From the NCBI GenBank assembly GCA_963798435.1, contig CAWCTF010000004.1, positions 1,178,001 to 1,242,000 of the forward strand: 64,000 nt of DNA, written 5' to 3'. Both the position numbers and the translations under genes were made by a program. Position 1 is the stretch's first letter. Each line of letters starts with the position of its first letter. Origin of the DNA: JALHST01 sp963798435 (lineage in GTDB: Bacteria; Bacteroidota; Bacteroidia; Flavobacteriales; Flavobacteriaceae). Positions 45,702-54,690 of the stretch are shown piece after piece. The notes under the pieces are model-generated. The model had not been told where the DNA came from and ran no database searches. It saw only the letters and a program-made list of their open reading frames with translations.

Positions 45702-46808
45702 TTGATCCAACTTCACGACAAATATTTTAAACGATTCCTGAGTGAAGTGGAAATCCAGGCTGCGGTTAAGTCGGTGGCGAAGCAAGTGGCGGCCGATTAC
45801 CAACATGAGACCCCTATTTTTGTTGGTGTTCTTAATGGTGCCTTCATGTTCGTAACCGATTTTTTAAAACACTATCAGCACCCCTGTGAGGTGTCATTCG
45901 TAAAATTGGGATCGTACCAGGGGCTTACTTCCACGGGAATTGTGGAGACTCTTTTGGATCTCCCTGAAAACATCGAGGGGCGTTCAGTAATTATCCTGGA
46001 AGATATTATTGACACGGGGCGCACTTTAAAGGAATTGGTGCACTTACTTTCGAATACCAACGTGAGGGAGTTTCGAATCGCCAGCTTATTTTACAAAGCG
46101 GAAGTATATAACGGGGAATATGCCATCGATTATTTTGGTCTTAAGATCCCGGATAAATTTATAGTGGGTTACGGTCTTGATTATATGGAGCTCGGTAGGA
46201 ACCTAAAAGAAGTATACCAATTAAACCATAAACATATGATCAATCTTGTACTGTTCGGGAAGCCGGGGGCGGGTAAGGGTACCCAAGCTCAATTTCTGAA
46301 GGACAATTACAATCTAAAGCACATTTCAACAGGCGATGTATTTCGCCACAATATGGCCCAAAATACCGAATTGGGAAAATTGGCGCAATCATACATTGAC
46401 CGTGGCGATTTGGTGCCCGATGAGGTTACAATTAAAATGCTTCAAGATGAGGTAGAAAAGCATCCAGAGGCTAGTGGTTTTATTTTTGATGGATTCCCGC
46501 GAACCGCTGCACAAGCGGAGGCATTAGATGCGCTTTTAGACTCAAAGGATATGAAGATCAACGCGACCATAGCCCTAGAGGCCAGCGATGAAGTGCTAAT
46601 CGAACGCATTTTAGGACGTGGTAAGTTAAGCGGTCGTACCGATGACCAGGATGTGGGGAAAATCCTAAATCGGTTCGAGGAATACAACCAGAAGACTGCA
46701 CCCTTAAAAAAATACTATGAGGCTCAGAACAAGTTTCACAGTGTAAATGGTATAGGTGCGGTTGATGAGATTACCATGCGGTTGGCGAAGGTCATCGAGG
46801 AGCTGTGA
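45702..46808 (+). CDS. adk: Fusion: hypoxanthine phosphoribosyltransferase + adenylate kinase
   Basis: 368 residues from a TTG start at 45702 (reads M-IQLHDKYFKRFLSE, the usual family beginning). Residues 1 to ~178 are Hpt: purine salvage with PRPP motif VIILEDIIDTGRTLKEL. Residues 179-368 are adenylate kinase: P-loop GKPGAGKGTQAQ (~186), STGDVFRHN, FIFDGFPRTAAQAEAL, and a short lid GRGKLSGRTDDQD. It is continuous with no internal stop; an internal Met at 179 could also start Adk alone. No ATG is available near the N-terminus. Lies next to purKE. Confidence 0.95.
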   Translation: MIQLHDKYFKRFLSEVEIQAAVKSVAKQVAADYQHETPIFVGVLNGAFMFVTDFLKHYQHPCEVSFVKLGSYQGLTSTGIVETLLDLPENIEGRSVIILEDIIDTGRTLKELVHLLSNTNVREFRIASLFYKAEVYNGEYAIDYFGLKIPDKFIVGYGLDYMELGRNLKEVYQLNHKHMINLVLFGKPGAGKGTQAQFLKDNYNLKHISTGDVFRHNMAQNTELGKLAQSYIDRGDLVPDEVTIKMLQDEVEKHPEASGFIFDGFPRTAAQAEALDALLDSKDMKINATIALEASDEVLIERILGRGKLSGRTDDQDVGKILNRFEEYNQKTAPLKKYYEAQNKFHSVNGIGAVDEITMRLAKVIEEL

Positions 46809-47061
46809 AAATGTCCACGATTTGTAAACTATAATACAAGTTTGCACCAATATCCAATGAAATAGTAGATGCTGAATGATGCGTGTCATTAAGGTTCCCG
46901 AGTTTCTCAATTAGACCCTTGGATCGAATACCTGCATTAGGAATGCAAGAGAATGTTTTTAGACATCGAAAGCTCACGTGCCAAGTCTCTTTTGAATTGG
47001 CTATTTATGCAAATAGCAATCTGCTTGGCCAGCTTTTTAGCAGCAATTATAAACCCATAGA

Positions 47062-48063
47062 ATGACCGAAGGAAATTTTGTTGATTATGTAAAGGTGTTT
47101 GTCCAATCGGGTAATGGCGGCAAAGGCTCGGCACATCTTCATCGCGAAAAATATATAACCAAAGGGGGTCCTGATGGCGGAGATGGCGGTCGAGGCGGCC
47201 ATATCATCGTTCGGGGCAATAAAAATCTGTGGACCCTTATCGGATTCAAGTTCAAAAAGCATTTTAGGGCAGGTCATGCCGAACATGGCAGTAAAAACAG
47301 AAGTACCGGAGCCGATGGGGAAGATGTGTATATGGATGTGCCTTTAGGCACCGTAATCAAGGACTTCGAAACAGATGAAGTGCTGTTCGAGATTACCGAG
47401 GATGGGGAAGAAAAAATATTGTTGCCCGGCGGCATGGGAGGTCAGGGTAACTGGCATTTTAGAACCAGTACAAACCAAACTCCGAGGTATGCACAACCGG
47501 GGATACCAGGTCAGGAAAAGCAGGTGATCCTTGAGTTGAAGGTATTGGCCGACGTAGGGTTGGTGGGTTTTCCGAATGCCGGAAAATCTACATTATTGTC
47601 AGTGATAACCTCGGCCAAACCGAAAATCGCCGATTATGAGTTTACAACCTTAAAGCCGAACTTGGGCATCGTTGAGCACCGCGATTTCCAGAGCTTTGTC
47701 ATTGCCGATATTCCTGGTATAATTGAAGGGGCGGCAGAAGGCAAAGGCTTAGGACATTATTTCCTTCGACATATCGAACGCAATGCTACTTTATTGTTTT
47801 TAATACCCGCCGATAGTAAGGATATTAGCAAGGAGTATGAAATTCTCCTGGATGAGCTGCGGCGTTATAACCCCGAATTATTGGATAAGGCCCGCTTGGT
47901 CGCCATTTCAAAATGTGACATGCTCGATGATGAACTGATGGATGAAATGCGTATTGCGCTCGATGCTGACTTTAAGGATACGCCCTATTTATTTATTTCC
48001 TCGATTGCCAATGTCGGTCTTCAAGAATTAAAAGATCGACTCTGGTCGATGCTCAACAGTTAA
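47062..48063 (+). CDS. obg: GTPase Obg/CgtA
   Basis: 333 residues. Ribosome-assembly and stress GTPase. The glycine-rich Obg domain occupies ~1-160 (SGNGGKGSAHLHREKY, GGPDGGDGGRGGHI). The G domain follows with G1 GFPNAGKST, G3 DIPGIIEGAAEGKGLGHYF, and a G4-like SKCDM. The C-terminal OCT domain is absent, which is usual in this phylum. The 253 bp before it (46809-47061) show no gene I can support. Confidence 0.96.
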   Translation: MTEGNFVDYVKVFVQSGNGGKGSAHLHREKYITKGGPDGGDGGRGGHIIVRGNKNLWTLIGFKFKKHFRAGHAEHGSKNRSTGADGEDVYMDVPLGTVIKDFETDEVLFEITEDGEEKILLPGGMGGQGNWHFRTSTNQTPRYAQPGIPGQEKQVILELKVLADVGLVGFPNAGKSTLLSVITSAKPKIADYEFTTLKPNLGIVEHRDFQSFVIADIPGIIEGAAEGKGLGHYFLRHIERNATLLFLIPADSKDISKEYEILLDELRRYNPELLDKARLVAISKCDMLDDELMDEMRIALDADFKDTPYLFISSIANVGLQELKDRLWSMLNS

Positions 48064-48129
48064 TCGAATATCCCTTTTGATCTACCAATGCCGTTACTTT
48101 TTTTGGTATTTTTATGTAAAAGTAAGTAT

Positions 48130-48657
48130 ATGACCTCTTTACGGGCGTTGATAGTAGTTCTCCTGATGGTTTCCTGTAATGCCATTCGCGTAAATTATGA
48201 TTATGACAAGGAGACCGATTTCACGGCCTATACTACCTATAATTATTATGCCGATATGGAGACGGGTTTAAGCGAATTGGATATGAAAAGATTATTGGGA
48301 GCCATGGATATTGGCTTGCAGACTAAGGGGCTTCTTTATTCGGAAGAACCCGATCTATGGATCAATATCAAAAGTGCCACCATACAAACACGGCCCAATA
48401 ATTCAGTAGGGGTGGGAGTAGGAGGTGGGGGAGGTGCTATCGGCGGCGGTGTATCGTTCGGCATACCCGTTGGGCAGGCCCATTTGCAACGCGAAATTCA
48501 ATTTGATTTCGTGGATGCCAAAAAGAATATGCTGTTCTGGCAAGCGACAAGTAGTAGTTCCTTTAAGGAAAATGCACCTCCGACCATACGCGAACAAACA
48601 TTTCAGGAATTGGTCGACAAGGTACTTTTAAAATATCCTCCGAAAAGAAAAAAATGA
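48130..48657 (+). CDS. DUF4136 lipoprotein
   Basis: 175 residues from the ATG at 48130. Signal and lipobox ALIVVLLMVSCNA. The mature part has VNYDYDKETDFTAYTTYNYY, the DUF4136 start, and a glycine-rich stretch (VGVGVGGGGGAIGGG) in the middle. It is predicted to be lipid-anchored in the envelope; function unknown. 67 bp after obg on the same strand. Confidence 0.88.
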   Translation: MTSLRALIVVLLMVSCNAIRVNYDYDKETDFTAYTTYNYYADMETGLSELDMKRLLGAMDIGLQTKGLLYSEEPDLWINIKSATIQTRPNNSVGVGVGGGGGAIGGGVSFGIPVGQAHLQREIQFDFVDAKKNMLFWQATSSSSFKENAPPTIREQTFQELVDKVLLKYPPKRKK

Positions 48658-48705
48658 TTTTTCAAATTACACTTCAATAGTGTGACCCACGAAGGGGAAC
48701 GTGCA

Positions 48706-49491
48706 TCACAGGCTTTTCAACAGGCCACCATCTATGGGAATCTGCGTGCCAGTTATATAAGCGGCCCTGTCAGAGGCTAAAAATGTGACCAAATAGCCAT
48801 ATTCTTTTGGATCTCCAATTCGTTTGAGAGGTACCCGTGATTCCATCTCGCCGAGAACATCATCTTGCGGTATGCCCAGTTGTTCTGCTTTCTTTGCATT
48901 TAACTGAGCAATACGAGCCGTATCGAAATACCCGGTCAAAATACTATTGACCGTTATCTTGTCAGGCCCTACATCAGTGGCCAATGATTTTGCCCAGGTC
49001 ACCACCGCCGCCCGTATGGTATTTGATAATGCTAAATAGGACAAGGGTTCCTTCACCGAAATCGAGGCAACATTAATAATTCTGCCCCATTGGTTTTTTT
49101 GCATGGCTTTCAAGGCCAGCTCGGTTGTGAAAACAATTGTTTTGAACAGAAGGTCGAACGCTTCTTGATAATCGACTACCTTTTTTTCGAGGGCATTCCC
49201 GGCATTCGGTCCTTGGGTATTATTGACCAGGATATCAACAGTATTCGTATCAAAGTACAGGCCAATACGATCTTTAAAAGCTTCGTAATTCGAAAAGTCG
49301 GTCACCACATATTGATGATTTTGACCCTCGTCTTTGGGAAGGGTTGAAAGAATGGCCTTGAGTTTATGTTCATTGCGTGCCATTAAGGTGACACTCGCGC
49401 CACTTTTGGCCAATTGCTCGGCAATCGCCTTGCCGATACCATCACTACTTCCTCCGACCAAAGCTTTTTTTCCTTTAAGCGATACGTTCAT
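48706..49491 (-). CDS. SDR-family protein lacking the catalytic Tyr-Lys pair
   Basis: 261 residues from the ATG at 49489-49491 (MNVSLKGKKALVGGSSDGIG). Rossmann fold with cofactor motif GGSSDGIGKA, VNNTQGP and GRIINVASIS. In classical SDRs the next motif is YxxxK; here the aligned sequence is LSNTIRAAVV, with Ser for Tyr and Arg for Lys. The FabG-like subgroup that departs from the catalytic tetrad is known (conserved domain cd05344-like). Reductase activity is therefore doubtful. The C-terminal NSILTGYFDTARI and IPIDGG are otherwise normal. Confidence 0.88.
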   Translation of the reverse strand: MNVSLKGKKALVGGSSDGIGKAIAEQLAKSGASVTLMARNEHKLKAILSTLPKDEGQNHQYVVTDFSNYEAFKDRIGLYFDTNTVDILVNNTQGPNAGNALEKKVVDYQEAFDLLFKTIVFTTELALKAMQKNQWGRIINVASISVKEPLSYLALSNTIRAAVVTWAKSLATDVGPDKITVNSILTGYFDTARIAQLNAKKAEQLGIPQDDVLGEMESRVPLKRIGDPKEYGYLVTFLASDRAAYITGTQIPIDGGLLKSL

Positions 49492-49584
49492 TTTTTTTGA
49501 TTTTTTAGCTTGGACAGCCACTGGTTACCACTATACGAAATTGCGTTATTTGCTTTCCCTTACTAAGATGCCAATGATCGGAAA

Positions 49585-49905
49585 TTATTTATATTCTTCC
49601 CGTACCGGACTGAAAACATCCATTAGTTTGCATTTGGTAAGGGCCTTTCCGCTATGTTCGGCATGTGGTGCAATTACCACCAAATCACCTGGATTATAGA
49701 TATGGGTTTCCCCGTTCACTGTGAATTCAAAGATTCCTTCCAAGACCTGCATGATCTGTTCGTTACTGTGTGAATGTGCCGGTACTTTGGCACCTTCGGC
49801 AACGTCCCAAAAGGCAATCGACATGGTTTGTGCATGAATAAGTTTACCGTGAAAGCCAGGCATGATTTCCTTGGATGGGATCGTAGAAAGGGTTAGGTTC
49901 ATCAT
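49585..49905 (-). CDS. Single-domain cupin protein
   Basis: 106 residues from the ATG at 49903-49905. Cupin motif 1 is AHSHSNEQIMQVLEG, with the metal-binding His-His-Glu (HSHSNEQ), and motif 2 is GDLVVIAPHAEHSGKA. Probably a metal-dependent small-molecule binding or isomerising protein; substrate unknown. 94 bp upstream of the SDR gene on the same strand. Confidence 0.9.
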   Translation of the reverse strand: MMNLTLSTIPSKEIMPGFHGKLIHAQTMSIAFWDVAEGAKVPAHSHSNEQIMQVLEGIFEFTVNGETHIYNPGDLVVIAPHAEHSGKALTKCKLMDVFSPVREEYK

Positions 49906-50034
49906 TTGATTTTGAACAACGAAGATACTAAGAATCGGCCATACTGCATTGTCCTGCATTTTAACTAAGTGCAGAATTCATCGAGCGTGGTTTGCAATTC
50001 ATGAATCACACTTTTTACCTCATTAATCTATTCA

Positions 50035-50042
50035 TATATTTG
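50035..50042 (+). promoter_or_regulatory. -7 box of the mpl promoter
   Basis: TATATTTG, exact TAnnTTTG, 18 bp upstream of the ATG at 50061. Weak -33. Confidence 0.5.
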
Positions 50043-50060
50043 ATACTTAAAATCGCTTGA

Positions 50061-51422
50061 ATGAAAATACATTTTATTGCCATTGGCGGTAGCGCCATGC
50101 ACAATTTGGCCCTGGCCTTGCATCATAAGGGGTATACTGTTACGGGAAGTGATGATGTAATTTTCGAGCCCTCGGCAGGTCGATTGGCATCGAAAGGCCT
50201 TTTGCCCAAAGCGTTCGGATGGTTTCCAGAAAAAATAAATCCCAACCTGGATGCCGTTATTTTGGGAATGCATGCCAAATCGGACAACCCTGAATTGTTG
50301 AAGGCGCAGGAACTGGGTCTTATGACCTATTCCTATCCCGAATTCCTCTATGAACAATCAAAGAACAAGACCCGGGTCGTTATCGGCGGAAGCCATGGGA
50401 AAACGACGATTACCTCAATGATACTGCATGTACTTAAATATCATAATAAGGAGGTAGACTATATGGTAGGAGCCCAATTGGAAGGATTTGATCGAATGGT
50501 GCACCTTACCAAGGAGAATGATTTTATAGTCTTGGAGGGGGACGAATACTTATCGTCACCTATTGACCTGCGCCCTAAATTTCACTTGTATAAGCCTAAT
50601 ATTGCCTTGTTGAGCGGAATTGCATGGGACCATATCAATGTATTCCCCACTTTTGAAAATTATGTCGAGCAGTTCAAAATTTTTGTCGATAGTATAGTGA
50701 AGGGTGGGAGCATTACCTACAATGTCGAAGATCACATAGTGCGAGAAGTCGTAGAGACGTCTTCTAACGCGATAAGAAAATTGCCTTACACGACTCCGGA
50801 GTACACCGTAGTAGACGGTCTGACCCTGTTGGAAACATCTGAAGGTGCTATGCCTATTGGCGTTTTTGGAAAACATAACCTCAGTAACCTGGCAGGGGCC
50901 AAATGGATCTGCCAAAATATGGGGGTCGATGAGGATGCCTTCTATGAGGCCATTGCTACTTTTAAGGGTGCCTCTAAACGTTTGGAAAAAATCGGCGAAG
51001 GAAAAAACTGCATTGCCTTTAAGGATTACGCCCATTCCCCGAGCAAAGTAGCTGCGACCACCAAAGCGGTTAAAGAGCAATACCCGAATCGAAAGTTAAT
51101 AGCGTGTTTGGAGTTACACACGTATAGCAGTTTTAATCCAGAATTCTTAAAAGGATATCGTGGCAGTTTGGATGCGGCCGATTCTGCCATCGTCTTTTAT
51201 CTCCCCGAATCGGTAAAGATCAAACGACTGAAAGAGGTCAGCCCCTCACAAATCGCTATGGCCTTTGATCGTGATGACCTTCACATATTCACCAATGCCC
51301 CTGAATTGAAGGAATATTTGCTGTCGCTCGATTTTAATGATGCGGTGCTCCTGTTGATGAGTTCTGGAAATTATGGTGGCCTCGATTTGAACCTTCTTAA
51401 GAACGCAATCGAAAATTCGTAA
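50061..51422 (+). CDS. mpl: UDP-N-acetylmuramate:L-Ala-gamma-D-Glu-meso-DAP ligase (Mpl)
   Basis: 453 residues. Peptidoglycan recycling enzyme that rejoins the recovered tripeptide to UDP-MurNAc. Mur-ligase features: N-terminal IHFIAIGGSAMHNLALALHHKGYTVTGSDD (shortened; ~1-35), ATP loop GGSHGKTTITSM (~110), EGDEYLSS, and FKDYAHSPSKV. It is longer in the linker and lacks the MurC start, which favours Mpl. Upstream of radC on the same strand. Confidence 0.94.
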   Translation: MKIHFIAIGGSAMHNLALALHHKGYTVTGSDDVIFEPSAGRLASKGLLPKAFGWFPEKINPNLDAVILGMHAKSDNPELLKAQELGLMTYSYPEFLYEQSKNKTRVVIGGSHGKTTITSMILHVLKYHNKEVDYMVGAQLEGFDRMVHLTKENDFIVLEGDEYLSSPIDLRPKFHLYKPNIALLSGIAWDHINVFPTFENYVEQFKIFVDSIVKGGSITYNVEDHIVREVVETSSNAIRKLPYTTPEYTVVDGLTLLETSEGAMPIGVFGKHNLSNLAGAKWICQNMGVDEDAFYEAIATFKGASKRLEKIGEGKNCIAFKDYAHSPSKVAATTKAVKEQYPNRKLIACLELHTYSSFNPEFLKGYRGSLDAADSAIVFYLPESVKIKRLKEVSPSQIAMAFDRDDLHIFTNAPELKEYLLSLDFNDAVLLLMSSGNYGGLDLNLLKNAIENS

Positions 51423-51602
51423 ATAGGGATACCGTTCATCGCGGATTCGCCTATAAATTTTTATATTGGGGTTGAAAAGGAAAATAGAAATGCCTTACGC
51501 GGATCAAAGCGTATAGGTTATTACTAGGTTTTGGCGCGAAGCACCTACAGTAACATTGTAATCAAGGATTATTTTTAAAACCGAACAACGTACACAAATA
51601 CC

Positions 51603-52301
51603 ATGCAGGACAAGCCTTCTTCCTTATCGATTAAACACTGGTCTGATGATGACAGACCGCGGGAAAAAATGGTCTTAAAAGGGTTGTCGGCTTTGTCGGA
51701 TGCCGAGCTTATCGCCATCCTTATTGGTTCGGGAAGCCGTAGTGAAAGTGCCGTTGAACTCTCAAAGCGTATTTTGGCATCGGTAAACAATAATTTGAAT
51801 GCCCTCGGCAATCTATCACTGCAGCAATTAATGCAGTTCAAAGGTATTGGCGAAGCGAAGGCGGTTACAATTGCGGCCGCACTTGAGATGGGTAGAAGAA
51901 GAAGGGGGGAAGCCGCACAGAAGATTACCAAAATTTCTAGTAGCAGGGATGCTTTCGAGTTGCTACAGCCCAGAATGGGGGAATTAGGACACGAGGAGTT
52001 TTGGATTATCTATTTGAACAATGCCAACAAGATCTTACACACACGACAATTGAGTAAAGGCGGATTGACCGGGACGCTCGTCGATGTTCGCATTGCAATG
52101 AAACAGGCCTTGGAACTGGGAGCCGTAGGATTGATTTTAGCACATAATCACCCCTCGGGAACCCTTAGGCCCAGTAAGGAAGATACCAGCGTGACCCAGA
52201 AATTGAAGACCGCTGCCGCCATGTTGGATGTAAAAGTTTTAGATCATTTGATCATTACCCAAAAGGATTATTATAGTTTTGCCGACGAAGGGCTCCTGTA
52301 A
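51603..52301 (+). CDS. radC: RadC-family JAB domain protein
   Basis: 232 residues. N-terminal helix-hairpin-helix-like portion (RPREKMVLKGLSALSDAELIAI) and a C-terminal JAMM/MPN+ metal site, HNHPSGTLRPSKED, preceded by EEFWIIYLNNANK. The family role in DNA repair is not firmly established despite the name. 180 bp after mpl with no clear terminator between. Confidence 0.93.
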   Translation: MQDKPSSLSIKHWSDDDRPREKMVLKGLSALSDAELIAILIGSGSRSESAVELSKRILASVNNNLNALGNLSLQQLMQFKGIGEAKAVTIAAALEMGRRRRGEAAQKITKISSSRDAFELLQPRMGELGHEEFWIIYLNNANKILHTRQLSKGGLTGTLVDVRIAMKQALELGAVGLILAHNHPSGTLRPSKEDTSVTQKLKTAAAMLDVKVLDHLIITQKDYYSFADEGLL

Positions 52302-52398
52302 ACGGAGGCATGTATCCCCTAATTGTTTGTTAATGATTACAGGGGGACTGATTTCCGAAAACTGTGCCCCGCACTTATGATTTCCAATCTAGACTTCT

Positions 52399-53694
52399 AT
52401 GTTACTTATTTATACCCATAAAATAACACCCCGCTTCTCCTACAGTATGAAGCATCTTTTCACGCGAATTTTGGGAATTGAAGTCACTTTTACGACCACA
52501 ATAGAAGATTTTATAAAACACTCCGGACCAAAAATAACCTATACGAAACAGCCACTACAAAATGAATTTTTTGTGCGGAGCAACGATTTGCTATTCGAAC
52601 AGGGTATTAATGACCTTCAAATAACCATTGCGCAATGGGATGGTGTCCCCTGCTTTTTTTCAGCAGGTGAGCGAAGTAACCTGCCATACGATATCTTTTC
52701 GGCCAGCTTTTTTCTTTTGAGTAGGTATGAAGAATATCTGCCTCATGTCAAAGATATACACGGGCGGTTTTCCCCAAAAGACAGTGTTGCCTATCAGAAC
52801 GGTTTTTTGATGCTACCTGTGGTAGATATTTGGGCGTACAAAATGCTCGAAGCCCTCAAAGAACGATTTCCTGATCTCGTAGGTAAAAACCGCACTTTCA
52901 GTTTCACCTCTATCATTGATGTTACTACCTCCCATTCGTTTGCGTATAGAGGTTTTACCCGTAGCCTAGGGGGCATCCTGATGGATCTCGGCTATTTGCA
53001 TATAAAACGGATCGCCCGTAGAGCAGCTGTATGGGTGGATCCCAGGAAGGACCCGTTCGATAATTTTGAGTGGCTGGTCGAACTGCACAAGGAGTTGAAG
53101 GTCAAGGCCAAGTTTTTTTTTCAATTCGCATCGTATTCAAAGTATGATAAGAATGTATCCCCGAACAATAATAAGTTCAAATATCTTATTAAATATATTG
53201 CCGATTACAGTATGGTCTCCTTGTGTGCCTCCTATAGTTCCTTTGGGGATATCGACCTTTTAAAACAAGAGAAAAAAAACCTGTCAGAGGTAATCAATCG
53301 CCCTGTTAGTCTTTCAAGGCTTCGATACAACAGGGTCGATGTCCCGAATACCTACCGCAATTTGGTAGAGGCCGAGTTTACCGATGATTACACCATGGGC
53401 TATACCCATGAGATTGGGTTTAGGGCCGGGACCTGCACCCCTTTTTATTTTTACGACATCAATCTAGAACTTCAACAACCTATTCGCATCCATTCGTTTG
53501 CAGCACACGACTATTCCTTGGTCAATCTGAAGAATAAAAATGATATTTTAGAGCAAATGAATTTCTTATACCAACAGGTTAAGTCGGTCAATGGGCAGTT
53601 GATTACCGTTTTTTCAAATGAACTTTTGGGGGGGTCCCATAAAATCGATTGGAAAGACTTGTATAGCACCCTCTTAAGAAAGTATCATGTATAG
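52399..53694 (+). CDS. DUF7033-type polysaccharide-deacetylase-like protein
   Basis: 431 residues. Begins MLLIYTHKITPRFSYSMKHL, the conserved start of flavobacterial homologues. No signal peptide. The C-terminal two-thirds follow a NodB-like barrel pattern: SFTSIIDVTTSHSF, KFFFQFASY, IADYSMVSLCASYSSFGDI, and IGFRAGTCTPFYFYDI. The metal-binding Asp-His-His set of active deacetylases is not obvious: the usual TxDxD reads IIDVT, and HxxxH reads ASYSSF. Activity therefore cannot be assumed. It overlaps yjjG by 8 bp. Confidence 0.8.
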   Translation: MLLIYTHKITPRFSYSMKHLFTRILGIEVTFTTTIEDFIKHSGPKITYTKQPLQNEFFVRSNDLLFEQGINDLQITIAQWDGVPCFFSAGERSNLPYDIFSASFFLLSRYEEYLPHVKDIHGRFSPKDSVAYQNGFLMLPVVDIWAYKMLEALKERFPDLVGKNRTFSFTSIIDVTTSHSFAYRGFTRSLGGILMDLGYLHIKRIARRAAVWVDPRKDPFDNFEWLVELHKELKVKAKFFFQFASYSKYDKNVSPNNNKFKYLIKYIADYSMVSLCASYSSFGDIDLLKQEKKNLSEVINRPVSLSRLRYNRVDVPNTYRNLVEAEFTDDYTMGYTHEIGFRAGTCTPFYFYDINLELQQPIRIHSFAAHDYSLVNLKNKNDILEQMNFLYQQVKSVNGQLITVFSNELLGGSHKIDWKDLYSTLLRKYHV

Positions 53695-54376
53695 GAACCA
53701 GGTGACCGATGTATTCTTTGACCTAGACCATACCCTTTGGGATTTTGAAAGGAATTCTGCCTTGACTTTTGAAAAAATCCTGGTTGAGAATCGTATCGCT
53801 GTTGCCCTGCCTGATTTTCTGAAAGTATATGTTCCGGCCAACGTAGCATATTGGAAATTGTATAGAGAGGAAAAGATCACAAAGTCCGAATTGCGCTATC
53901 AACGTTTAAAAACGGTTTTTGATTCGTTGAACTATGCGATCTCAGATACGATGATCGATCATTTGGCAATTGAATATATTGAACATCTACCATCCTATAA
54001 CCACCTTTTTCCGAATGCACATGAAATACTGCACTATTTAAGACCCACCTATAAGCTTCACATCATTACGAATGGCTTTCAGGAAGTTCAAGAGAAAAAA
54101 ATGAAAAATGCCCAAATTCATGGGTATTTTCATACGATTACCAATTCGGAGACCGCAGGGGTAAAAAAACCAAATCCTTTGATCTTTCAAGCGGCGTTGC
54201 AAACGGCCCAAACCTTGCCCCAATCGGGCCTAATGATCGGGGATAGTTTGGAAGCCGATATACTTGGTGCCCAGGCTGTAGGGTTACATGCGCTCCATTT
54301 TAATGTCCATGGGGCCCCAGCACACGATTATTGTCATATGATCAAGGATTTAAGTGAGATAAAATCATTTTTATAG
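53687..54376 (+). CDS. YjjG-family (d)NMP phosphatase (HAD)
   Basis: 229 residues. HAD motif I DVFFDLDHTLWDFERNS, motif II IITNGFQEVQ, Lys in the GVKKPNPLIF segment, and motif IV GDSLEADILGAQAVG. YjjG enzymes clean up non-canonical pyrimidine nucleotides. It overlaps the previous gene by 8 bp, so the pair is likely coupled. Confidence 0.92.
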   Translation: MYRNQVTDVFFDLDHTLWDFERNSALTFEKILVENRIAVALPDFLKVYVPANVAYWKLYREEKITKSELRYQRLKTVFDSLNYAISDTMIDHLAIEYIEHLPSYNHLFPNAHEILHYLRPTYKLHIITNGFQEVQEKKMKNAQIHGYFHTITNSETAGVKKPNPLIFQAALQTAQTLPQSGLMIGDSLEADILGAQAVGLHALHFNVHGAPAHDYCHMIKDLSEIKSFL

Positions 54377-54690
54377 CTTCTCGACCTAAGCACGTTAAGT
54401 GCAATACAACCCTTTGGACCATTGGCCATTTCTGGCTTTAGATTTAGCCGATGCGCCATGCGACACCAAGCACTTGCAATAGCGCTGGGGCAACGACAAG
54501 AAGGCATGGTTTGATAGCCTATGGAAACTTGGCTGCGAGGCGCAATGCCTCTTTTCAAATAGGATTAATTAACCTATCTTGGGGCCATCAATTACGTCAT
54601 TGATTTTGAAAGAGTGATTCGAATTGTTGGTCTGAATCAACTTCGGCACGCTTTTTTCATATAGCACTATTACATCTTAAATCGTATTCT
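54377..54690. other. Intergenic region, 314 bp
   Basis: Relatively GC-rich from about 54383 to 54550 compared with other gaps. A minus-strand frame (54334-54558) reads MKRGIAPRSQVSIGY but overlaps yjjG and has no promoter or family that I recognise. No RNA gene seen. It may be a decayed element. Confidence 0.35.

Noticed and set aside
45672..45704. TTG at 45672 as start of hpt-adk
   Set aside because: It lies within the -7 box TATCTTTG; the TTG at 45702 gives the family N-terminus.
46792..47134. Small minus- and plus-strand frames between hpt-adk and obg
   Set aside because: Several short overlapping frames, none with recognisable sequence or promoter; they overlap flanking genes.
54334..54558. 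Minus-strand frame MKRGIAPRSQVSIGY
   Set aside because: Overlaps the yjjG 3' end, Cys/Arg-rich composition unlike real proteins here, no family; kept only as a note on the intergenic region.
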